Below, piece by piece: positions 7,741 through 14,385 of a DNA stretch of 37,657 nt. The notes below the pieces were generated by a model, which was given only the letters and a program-made list of their open reading frames with translations, was not told the DNA's origin and made no database searches. The position numbers and the translations under genes were made by a program. Origin of the DNA: DATHVR01 sp035461175 (GTDB taxonomy: Bacteria; Actinomycetota; Acidimicrobiia; Spongiisociales; ZC4RG35); contig DATHVR010000200.1 in the NCBI GenBank assembly GCA_035461175.1, positions 1-37,657 on the forward strand, in the 5' to 3' direction. The first letter of the stretch is position 1; each line of letters begins with the position of its first letter.

Positions 7741-8423
7741 TTGCGTCACCATCGAGGCCGACATGGCTCACTCCAGTCACATCGTCGTCGTGCCCTCGCC
7801 GGCTTGCTCCTCTCCTGTTCGGATCCCGTTCCCACCAGTGAGTGGGCCGAGCCGAGGTACATCCCAGCCCCGGAGGCCGACGACGGATTGGAACGGCTGC
7901 TGGCGGATCGGCGTCGGTGCGCTCCTTCGACTCAACTCCCCTTACGGCCGAACATATCGGAAGGCTCCTCTGGGCAGCCCAGGGGGTGACCTCCGAGTGG
8001 GGTGGTCGCACTGCTCCATCCGCCGGAGCCCTGTATCCGCTGGAGGTGTTCGTCGTCACCGCCGACGGCGTCGACCGCTACCTCCCCGACAGTCACCGGT
8101 TGGAGCAGGTGGCCGCCGGGGAGGGGGCCGATCGAGTGGAGGTGGCCGCCCTGGATCAGGAGGCGCTGCGCTCGGCGCCGGCGGTATTCGTGATCGCCGC
8201 CGAGTTCGCCCGCACCGAGGGCCGCTACGGCGATCGGGCCCAGCGGTACGTGCACCTCGAGGCGGGTCACGCCGCCCAGAACCTGCTGTTGCAGGCGGTG
8301 GATCTGGGGCTGGGAGCGGTGCCGATCGGCGCCTTCGACGATGCCGCCGTTCAGGAAGTCCTGGGACTTCCTTCCGGGTGGGTGCCGCTCTACCTGATTC
8401 CCGTCGGCGTCCCCGGGGATTAG
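7741..8423 (+). pseudogene. SagB/ThcOx-type nitroreductase lipoprotein, one-base frameshift
   Basis: The protein reads in one frame from about 7741 (TTG, weak GGAAGAGA upstream) and in another frame from 7914. The first part has an arginine-rich head, a hydrophobic run and a lipobox-like 'LLLSC', then 'YIPAPEADDGLERLLADRR'. The second begins 'SVRSFDSTPLTAEHIGRLLWAAQG' and carries the flavin nitroreductase motifs 'GRTAPSAGALYPLEV' and 'LGAVPIGAFDDAAVQEVLGLP'. One base is missing at 7913/7914, where CGGCGTCGG probably stood for CGGCGGTCGG. With that base restored the protein is complete, about 227 residues, FMN-dependent and probably exported. It is either a fresh pseudogene or a homopolymer error. 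Its stop overlaps the next convergent gene by four bases. Confidence 0.75.
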
Positions 8424-9076
8424 AGGCTGCAGTCGTGAACGTCGGGGGGAACTGGGACGTCGAAGCTGACCTCGATCGGATCCGCTTGGTCGAACGCGTC
8501 CTCGAGTGTCATCGCCCCCGACACGCGGTCGGCACTCCACTCTAGCGGCGGCCCGTCGAGTGGCGGCTGGTCGAACTCGACGTACCAGCTCCCGTCGGGA
8601 GCCTCCGACACCCTTCCGCTGAAGACGCCCATCGATTCCCCATCGCCGACGGCGCTCCCCTGGATGGAAACCTCGTGGGAAGGCAGGGATCCTGCCTGAT
8701 TGACGTACACGAACAGCACGAAGCCGTCGCCGATCACCTGCAGGTCGAGATTCTCGTCCGACTCCGAGAACGGGATGCAGCGCAGCAGACTCTGCGGGGT
8801 GAGGGCGGAGCCGTCCGCGCTCACCTGGCTTTCGCCGGCCGGAACCATCATCGGATCGCCGCCACCGCCCTCGCCGGATGGAGCCGGAGGAGCGGTGGTG
8901 GCCGGGGCGGCTGTGGTAATGGTGGTGGCGGCGGGCGCGTCCGTTGTCGACGCCCCGGTGGCAGTGGATGTGTCGGTGGGGGCATCCGCTGCGGTGGTGC
9001 CGGCATCATCGCCGGACGCGCCACCGCATGCGGCCAGCATCAGGGCGGCGACGAGCAGAACGTTCCTCTTCGACAT
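8420..9076 (-). CDS. Thr/Ala-rich secreted lipoprotein, unknown function
   Basis: A 218-residue protein starting at the ATG at 9076, with GGAGG about 9 bases upstream; the frame is open further upstream but that part is not protein-like. The signal peptide ends in the lipobox 'LMLAAC'. Residues about 20-70 are a low-complexity Thr/Ala/Pro linker and 75-85 a glycine stretch. The remaining 135 residues form a compact beta-rich domain with two cysteines ('LLRCIPF' near its start and the terminal 'HDCSL'), which could form a disulfide closing the domain. I do not recognise the family. It is divergent from the DUF4870 gene. Confidence 0.75.
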   Translation of the reverse strand: MSKRNVLLVAALMLAACGGASGDDAGTTAADAPTDTSTATGASTTDAPAATTITTAAPATTAPPAPSGEGGGGDPMMVPAGESQVSADGSALTPQSLLRCIPFSESDENLDLQVIGDGFVLFVYVNQAGSLPSHEVSIQGSAVGDGESMGVFSGRVSEAPDGSWYVEFDQPPLDGPPLEWSADRVSGAMTLEDAFDQADPIEVSFDVPVPPDVHDCSL

Positions 9077-9236
9077 CGATTGAACCTCCTCGGTGAACCC
9101 ACCCGAACCTACGTGACAGCACTGAAGATCCGCTGAAGACCCCCTAGGGGTCGTTTCAGGGTCGTCCCAGGGTGATTCCCGATGGTAGAAGGACTCGTCA
9201 TCCGACAGGATGGGAAGAGAGCAGAAAGGATCTTCT

Positions 9237-9611
9237 ATGAACACCGAAACCACTACTTCCCCGGCCATAGCCCCTCAGATCTCGGCCGATTCCCGCAACC
9301 TGGGGATGCTGGCCCACCTGTCGGCCTTCGTGACCTTCGTCGGGATACCGTCGCTGTTCGGCCCCCTGGCCGTGTGGCTCATCAAGCGGGACGACCCTTA
9401 CGTCGAGGCGCAGGCGAAAGAGGCTCTGAACTTCAACCTCTCGTTCATGATCTACGGAGTCGTGGCGGCGTTCTCGATCATCCTGCTGGTGGGACTCATC
9501 GCCCTGCCGGCGGTGCTGATCGCCTGGTTCGTGCTGGTGCTGGTGGCGTCGGTACGGGCCAGCAACGGCCAGTCCTACCGCTACCCGTTCACGATCCGTT
9601 TCGTGGCCTGA
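9237..9611 (+). CDS. DUF4870 (Tic20-like) small membrane protein
   Basis: A 124-residue protein starting at the ATG at 9237 after an AGAAAGGA ribosome site. A polar head of about 30 residues precedes 'LGMLAHLSAFVTFVGIPSLF', then the signature 'IKRDDPYVEAQAKEALNFNLS', then two more transmembrane helices and 'YRYPFTIRFV' at the C-terminus. This is a textbook DUF4870 layout. The family is widespread and related to the plastid Tic20 fold, with no settled function. It appears monocistronic and is followed by a strong terminator hairpin. Confidence 0.9.
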   Translation: MNTETTTSPAIAPQISADSRNLGMLAHLSAFVTFVGIPSLFGPLAVWLIKRDDPYVEAQAKEALNFNLSFMIYGVVAAFSIILLVGLIALPAVLIAWFVLVLVASVRASNGQSYRYPFTIRFVA

Positions 9612-9632
9612 TCCGGCCACCGAGGTCGAACC

Positions 9633-9666
9633 AGCCGGGGCCGATCCGCCGGCCCCGGCTCGTTTC
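9633..9666 (+). terminator. Terminator hairpin after the DUF4870 gene
   Basis: Arms 9633-9642 (AGCCGGGGCC) and 9651-9660 are perfect complements with an 8-base loop, followed by CGTTTC. It starts 22 bases after the stop codon. Confidence 0.8.
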
Positions 9667-9843
9667 ATGGACTGATTCGGTGACACCGGCCGGGAGGCGA
9701 TGTCTTCGGCGTGGTGGCGGAAATCGCCGCACTCCGGACACACCGGGGGTGGGTCATCCGCATAGATCCAATAGACGGCGCCATCCAGGATGGAGTGATG
9801 GTGACGGGAATCAATCCCGCCGCGCAGAGGTGAATCAAGCAGT

Positions 9844-9865
9844 CCGCCGGGCTCCGGCCCGGCGG
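9844..9865 (-). terminator. Terminator hairpin after the HNH gene
   Basis: Arms 9844-9852 and 9857-9865 (9 bp, all G/C) close on a TCCG tetraloop, three bases after the stop codon of the minus-strand HNH gene. The rest of 9667-9843 holds no convincing gene. Confidence 0.7.
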
Positions 9866-9868
9866 CGT

Positions 9869-11170
9869 TCAGGGCGGATGGCCGCTGACCTGGTAGTGGT
9901 GGCCGCGGGGGCTGATCCACAGGAAGTAGCCGGGTCGGGGTTGGTAGAGATCCCAGCCTCCCTCGTGCTTGACGGGCCCGTGGTCGGGATCGCACAGGGG
10001 CTCCAGGTTGGCCTCGTCGGTGGATCCGCCCTCGGAATGGGGATGGGTGTGGTCGATCTGGCAGTTTTGGGCGGGCGTGCGGCATCCGATGAAGATGCAG
10101 CGCTGATCCCGGGCGACGATGTGGCGGGCGAGCGCGGCGGTGGGCCGACGCCGCTGAGGTTGGGTGTGGATGGGTTGGCCGGTGTCAGGATCGGTGACGA
10201 CCATCTCCCAGCGCGCTTGCTCGTCGGCCACCCGCCGGGCGAGGTCGGAGATGATGGGTCCCCAGCCGGGGATCTCGGCGGCGCGGTCGTCCAGTTGCAT
10301 CAGGGTGGTCAGATCGACCCGGACCTCGACGGCACCCTGGCCGGCCCCGGCGGGCTGATCCTTGCCTTCGAGGAGGTCGAGCAGGAGATCGGCGCGGATC
10401 TGGTCCATGCTGCGGCCGTCCTTGCCCTTGAGCTGCTTGGCCCGGGCATTGAGGCGGGCCATGATGGCGGCGACCCGGTCGACGGGGAGCCGGCGGGCGA
10501 GCAGGTCGGCGGTGCCGTCGGGATTCTGGCCTCTTTCCACTCGTCGTTCTTGCAGACCTTCCTGGTAGCGCTGCCGGGCGGTGTCGGGTTCGATCTCCAG
10601 GCACAACCGCCGGAGTCGGGCCCCCAACTGGCCGGTCGTCAGTCTCGGAGCGCGTTCCAGGATCTGGTTGACCACCTCGTGGGCCTCGGGCACGGTGAGA
10701 TGTTCGGTTTCGTGGCACAGCACCTTGGCCCGGGGAAGATCGATCCGTCCCTCGCGCAGGGCCTGGCGCACATGGGGCAAGCGAGCGAGGGAGAAGGCGA
10801 TGTCGAAATGCATCCCGGCCGCCCGGCGGGTCAGCATGAGGGCGGGTCGCAGCTCGTGGAGGGCTAATTCGTCGGGGATCGAGATTCGTTCCGCCTCGGA
10901 CGTGGCGTCTCCCCAGGGGGTGTGGGCCATCTCGATCAGGTCGGCATCGAAACGGGCCTGCCAATAGGAGATCTGGCGGGCCTCGGCCTTCAACACCTCG
11001 ATCAGTTCATAACCGTTGAGTTCGTCGCGATCGATGGATCCCAACACCGACCCCAGTTCGGGCCCCGGTGCCATCTCCGCCAGGCCCTCGGGCAGAACAG
11101 TCCGCGGATCCGGCTCGACCCACTGATCCTCCTCCGCAGGAATCAACCCGGATGCTGTTCCGCTACTCAT
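9869..11170 (-). CDS. DUF222 + HNH endonuclease (13E12-type)
   Basis: A 433-residue protein starting at the ATG at 11170; the reading frame is open to 11290 but the extension is not conserved-looking. The N-terminal two thirds are the helical DUF222 domain ('RLPHVRQALREGRIDLPRAKVL' region, 'RLPVDRVAAIMARLNARAKQLK'). The C-terminus has an HNH nuclease: 'CIFIGCRTPAQNCQIDHTHP' with the catalytic-type D-H, then 'GGSTDEANLEPLCDPDH' and a final His. Such proteins are multicopy in actinobacteria and often lie in variable regions or act as intron-like or mobile-element nucleases. Their cell role is not established. The catalytic region looks intact. Confidence 0.9.
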   Translation of the reverse strand: MSSGTASGLIPAEEDQWVEPDPRTVLPEGLAEMAPGPELGSVLGSIDRDELNGYELIEVLKAEARQISYWQARFDADLIEMAHTPWGDATSEAERISIPDELALHELRPALMLTRRAAGMHFDIAFSLARLPHVRQALREGRIDLPRAKVLCHETEHLTVPEAHEVVNQILERAPRLTTGQLGARLRRLCLEIEPDTARQRYQEGLQERRVERGQNPDGTADLLARRLPVDRVAAIMARLNARAKQLKGKDGRSMDQIRADLLLDLLEGKDQPAGAGQGAVEVRVDLTTLMQLDDRAAEIPGWGPIISDLARRVADEQARWEMVVTDPDTGQPIHTQPQRRRPTAALARHIVARDQRCIFIGCRTPAQNCQIDHTHPHSEGGSTDEANLEPLCDPDHGPVKHEGGWDLYQPRPGYFLWISPRGHHYQVSGHPP

Positions 11171-11336
11171 ACAGGCGAACCTACCGACCGCCAGTGACAA
11201 AAACGCGCCTAGAACAACGACAAACAGGTTAGAACGCGTCAGAGGAGGGGCATCGATGACGTCGGCAACATGAGAGTCGGCGGGATCCATCCCGCGAGCG
11301 GACAGGAGGAGTCGGCAGCCGCATAGAGTCGTGGCG

Positions 11337-11789
11337 ATGGCTATCTACTTCGTGCCGGCCGACTTCGAAGTGCCCACCTCCTTCGAGGGTCCCGGGTTCC
11401 ATCTCGAGCCGCTCGGTCCCGTCCACAACGAGCGGGACCACGAGGCGTGGATGTCCAGTATCGACCACATCCGCTCCACGCCGGGAATGGACTGGAAGAG
11501 GTGGCCGACACCGATGACCCTGGAGCAGAACCTGGCCGACATGGAGATGCATGCGGGCGAGTTCCAGGACCGGGTCGGGTTCACCTACTCCATCCTCGAC
11601 GGCGACGAGGTGATCGGTTGCATCTACATCTACCCGAGCGAGAAGCCAGGTGTCGATGCCCACGTGCGCTCCTGGGTGAGGGAAGGCCGGGCCGAGATGG
11701 ACGCAGTGGTGTGGCGCTCACTCAGCCGCTGGCTGGTGGAGGAGTGGCCGTTCGAGGCGGTCGACTACGCCCCGAGACCCGACGCCTAA
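11337..11789 (+). CDS. GNAT-family N-acetyltransferase
   Basis: A 150-residue protein. The ATG at 11337 is preferred; a GTG at 11331 is in frame and neither has a clear ribosome site, so it may be leaderless. It begins 'FVPADFEVPTSFEGPGFHLE' and has 'NLADMEMHAGEFQDRVGFTYSIL' followed by 'DEVIGCIYIYPSEKPG', the GNAT beta4 region before the acetyl-CoA loop, and 'VWRSLSRWLVEEWPF'. The canonical R/Q-x-x-G-x-G/A loop is poorly preserved, which is usual for this actinobacterial subgroup. The acceptor substrate is unknown. Confidence 0.75.
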   Translation: MAIYFVPADFEVPTSFEGPGFHLEPLGPVHNERDHEAWMSSIDHIRSTPGMDWKRWPTPMTLEQNLADMEMHAGEFQDRVGFTYSILDGDEVIGCIYIYPSEKPGVDAHVRSWVREGRAEMDAVVWRSLSRWLVEEWPFEAVDYAPRPDA

Positions 11790-11943
11790 CAGCAACCCAC
11801 GTGCAGAATCCCCCCGACACGGGCGGTATCTGCTCGTTAGTTCCCACGTGGGCGCCGGGACCGTGCGGCTCAGGCCGGGATTGGGTCCTTGGACCCTGCA
11901 TCTCGCCTTCGATCTCTCCCACGATTTCGACAGGAGGTAACAG
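11790..11943. other. Intergenic region with two CCCACGTG motifs
   Basis: A 154-base gap ahead of the DUF1579-like gene. It holds CCCACGTG at 11796-11803 and again at 11843-11850, the second being part of the palindrome CCCACGTGGG (11843-11852). These could be regulator sites, but no family was assigned. Confidence 0.35.
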
Positions 11944-12456
11944 ATGACAGATACCGGCATCGCCTTGATCCCGCGCCCGGTGGAGGCCGGCGCAGAGATG
12001 GAAGCGCTGCAGCGGTTCCATCGTGACGTGACCTGGCAAGGGCGCATCGAGGAAGGAGGGATGGGCCCGGGAACGCCGGCTCAGACCGCCACGGGCAAAG
12101 CAGTGCATCACTGGATCCAGAACGGCCGCTGGGTGGTGGGTGAGTTCGAGCAGGATCAGTTCCTCGAGGACGGCACCTTCATCCTGAAGTGGGAACTGCA
12201 CTGGGTGTGCGGCTGGGATCCCTTCAACCGCGAGTATCGGGCCACCGTTGCCGATTGTTACGGCCACACCGAGATCATGCGGGGCCGAATCGACGGCGAC
12301 ATCATGGTCTTCGAGTCCATGCGTGACACCCCGCCGATGCTCAAGATGACCTGGGACGTCTCCTCGCCCGATGTGCTGTTGTGGCGCAACGAGATGAGCC
12401 TCGACGGGTCCGACTGGATGCTCGTCGAGGAGTACGAGATGATTCCTATCGACTGA
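11944..12456 (+). CDS. DUF1579-like protein
   Basis: A 170-residue soluble protein after an excellent AGGAGG site (about 11933-11938). It has the family's lead-in 'ALQRFHRDVTWQGRIEEGG', then 'HHWIQNGRWVVGEFEQDQF', 'WELHWVCGWDPFNREYRATV', and a C-terminal 'LLWRNEMSLDGSDWMLVEEY'. This alternation of short strands is typical of the DUF1579 beta-barrel group, which may bind small lipophilic ligands. No function is established. It converges with the FAD oxidoreductase gene with 37 bases between the stops. Confidence 0.75.
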   Translation: MTDTGIALIPRPVEAGAEMEALQRFHRDVTWQGRIEEGGMGPGTPAQTATGKAVHHWIQNGRWVVGEFEQDQFLEDGTFILKWELHWVCGWDPFNREYRATVADCYGHTEIMRGRIDGDIMVFESMRDTPPMLKMTWDVSSPDVLLWRNEMSLDGSDWMLVEEYEMIPID

Positions 12457-12493
12457 GGCTTCCTGCCGGGACACCCGGGCTTCGAGTCGGGCG

Positions 12494-13672
12494 TCAGGCT
12501 GACTTGGCCGTGCGGATCCCGGGCCACGAGGGAAGCGAGAGCAGGGTGGCGCATTCGTCCCTGACCGTGGCACTGATCGTGCGCATCCGCGCCGATGCCT
12601 CCTCTGCATCCCAACCGAAGTCGGCCAGGGCGAGCGACTGTTCGAAGATCGGCCACGAGAGGGCGTCGCGTACTCGCTCGTACTCGCCCATCGCCGCCGG
12701 TGCCTCGCTCGGGTGCCGCAGGCTCCAGTCGACCGCCCGGGCGCACAGTTCGGCGTCCCGAAAAGCGTCACTGATCCCGTGAGCTGAGATTGGGTCTTTG
12801 CAGTACCCGGCATCTCCCACCAGTGCCCATCCCGGGCCGAAGGGACGACGGAAGAAGGCCGGCAACTGCGCACTTCCACGGAAGGAAGTGACCTTTCTCC
12901 CGCCGGCGACGATCTCGGCCAGGTCCTGACCGGCGTCGTCGAGCAGGCGCCGGAACTCGGCCTCGGGATCGGCATGCCAGTCCGCCAGACGTGCGGCGGG
13001 GCGGCCGACGAAGACGCAGGTCTCCCCGGCGCTGGTAGCGATCAGGCCGGCGTTGACGCCCGGAGTGAACTGGAACCAGAACCGGTCCAGGTCGATCCCA
13101 TCGAAGTAGGCGTAGTGGACGACGTTGGCGGGGATGCGATCCACCGACTTGCGGGCACCGACCAGGGCGGCGACCCGCGATCGAAATCCGTCGGCGCCGA
13201 TCACGATGCCGGCGGAGACGTCGGTCCGTCTTCCGCCTCGTTCGATCGTGACGCCCGATACCCGGTCGTGGGAATCTTGCCTGATATCCACCATTCGGGT
13301 TCGGTCGGCGAATTCGACCCCCGATGTGACGGCTTCGTCCACCAGGATGGAGTCGAGGATGTGCCGGCGGGGGGCATACAACGCCTCGATGCCGAAGTCG
13401 CGCTTCATGGGAAACGAGACGCGTTCTTCCCCGAAGCCGAGCGTCAGGTGGCGAATGGCCGGCGTACCGGCCGCTTTCACCCGGTCCAGGATTCCCCAGC
13501 GAGCGAGTTGCAGTACGCCGGTGCGCAGGATGGCGTGGGTCGAGACCGTGTCGGAAGGCATGCCCGCCCGGTCGATCAGGAGAATGCGGTGACCCTGCCG
13601 GGCCAGGAGCAGGGCGGTCGAGGCTCCGGCCACCCGGGCCCCCACCACAACGGCGTCATAGTCTTGCTGCAT
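12494..13672 (-). CDS. FAD-dependent oxidoreductase (geranylgeranyl reductase/PHBH-like)
   Basis: A 392-residue flavoprotein. The start is the ATG at 13672 with GAGGAG 7-8 bases upstream. The Rossmann motif 'VVVGARVAGASTALLLARQG' covers residues 8-27. An 'RRHILDSILVDEA' motif follows, then 'GIVIGADGFRSRVAALVGA' (the DG motif) and 'GWALVGDAGYCKDPISAHGI' (the second FAD-binding GD motif). This is the group A flavin monooxygenase / geranylgeranyl reductase superfamily. The substrate may be a lipid or aromatic compound. It lies 54 bases after osmC, separated by a strong hairpin, and may belong to the TetR regulon described at 14327. Confidence 0.88.
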   Translation of the reverse strand: MQQDYDAVVVGARVAGASTALLLARQGHRILLIDRAGMPSDTVSTHAILRTGVLQLARWGILDRVKAAGTPAIRHLTLGFGEERVSFPMKRDFGIEALYAPRRHILDSILVDEAVTSGVEFADRTRMVDIRQDSHDRVSGVTIERGGRRTDVSAGIVIGADGFRSRVAALVGARKSVDRIPANVVHYAYFDGIDLDRFWFQFTPGVNAGLIATSAGETCVFVGRPAARLADWHADPEAEFRRLLDDAGQDLAEIVAGGRKVTSFRGSAQLPAFFRRPFGPGWALVGDAGYCKDPISAHGISDAFRDAELCARAVDWSLRHPSEAPAAMGEYERVRDALSWPIFEQSLALADFGWDAEEASARMRTISATVRDECATLLSLPSWPGIRTAKSA

Positions 13673-13687
13673 ATCGACTCCTCGAGG

Positions 13688-13717
13688 GGAGTGGCCGGGC
13701 CGTAGCCCGGCCACTCC
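13688..13717 (-). terminator. Intercistronic 13-bp hairpin between osmC and the FAD gene
   Basis: Arms 13688-13700 and 13705-13717 (GGAGTGGCCGGGC and its complement) are perfect, with a CGTA loop. It begins 10 bases after the osmC stop and ends 16 bases before the FAD gene's ATG. It could terminate most transcripts, or protect the 3' end of osmC mRNA so that downstream expression is lower. Confidence 0.65.
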
Positions 13718-13726
13718 GCGGCTCGC

Positions 13727-14290
13727 TCATTCCCCGGGGTTCACCGAGACCGACACGCGGGTGCCGTTGGTGAGCATGTCGTAGACGGCGGAACGGGCGA
13801 GGGAACGCTCCACTACCTTGCGTAGCTCGTCCGCTCCGGCGTCGCCCTCGATGCGCAGTTGTACGTCGATCGACTGGTAGCCGTTGCGCACCGAGTCGTC
13901 GATCCCCAGCAGGCCGACCAGGTCGATGTCGCCGGTCACCTTCGACTCCACCCGCCTCAGTTCGATCCCGCGAGCGGCGGCGATGTTGCCGATTCCGGCC
14001 GTGATGCACGCCGCCAGGGCATGGAGCAGATGCTCGGCCGGCGACGGTGCGGTGTCGGTCCCCACCAGTTGCTCGGGATGGTCGGCATGGAAGGTGTGGG
14101 CCTCCTTATGGGTCTGTTCGGCTCCCAGGCCGAAGAACCCGTGGATGATGCTCCGGCTGTGGACCCCGCGCACCCACTCGTTGGTCGCCCGGAATTGGAA
14201 CTTGGCGGCCTCCGGTTGGGCCTTGACGGCGTCGAGTGCACCGAAGAGAGCGCCTACATCGACTCCGTTCCTTCTTTCTGTCGTGGTCAT
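13727..14290 (-). CDS. OsmC family protein with a single conserved cysteine
   Basis: A 187-residue protein. The ATG at 14290 is preferred because AGGAG lies 6 bases upstream; the ATG at 14296 would abut the ribosome site. OsmC landmarks are 'GTDTAPSPAEHLLHALAAC' and 'VTGDIDLVGLLGID'. The first redox cysteine (C95) is present, but the usual second cysteine position near 'RSLARSAVYDMLTN' is serine and no other cysteine exists. Classical OsmC/Ohr enzymes use a Cys pair to reduce organic hydroperoxides, so this copy may be a one-cysteine variant with another role. A palindrome 37 bases upstream matches the TetR operator. Confidence 0.85.
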   Translation of the reverse strand: MTTTERRNGVDVGALFGALDAVKAQPEAAKFQFRATNEWVRGVHSRSIIHGFFGLGAEQTHKEAHTFHADHPEQLVGTDTAPSPAEHLLHALAACITAGIGNIAAARGIELRRVESKVTGDIDLVGLLGIDDSVRNGYQSIDVQLRIEGDAGADELRKVVERSLARSAVYDMLTNGTRVSVSVNPGE

Positions 14291-14326
14291 GTTCATCTCC
14301 TGTTGCTTCTTCTCGGCTGGGCTTGG

Positions 14327-14342
14327 TCGGACGTTCGACCGA
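14327..14342. promoter_or_regulatory. Second copy of the TetR-type palindrome, upstream of osmC
   Basis: TCGGACGTTCGACCGA, 37 bases before the osmC start. It matches the palindrome at 17985-18000 in 14 of 16 positions, and the following bases (TTT versus TAT) also agree. It is probably bound by the TetR protein encoded at 17365-17961. Confidence 0.6.
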
Positions 14343-14385
14343 TTTCGGGTAGACGGTTCAGGACATGTGGCCTCCTTGGTGGTGG

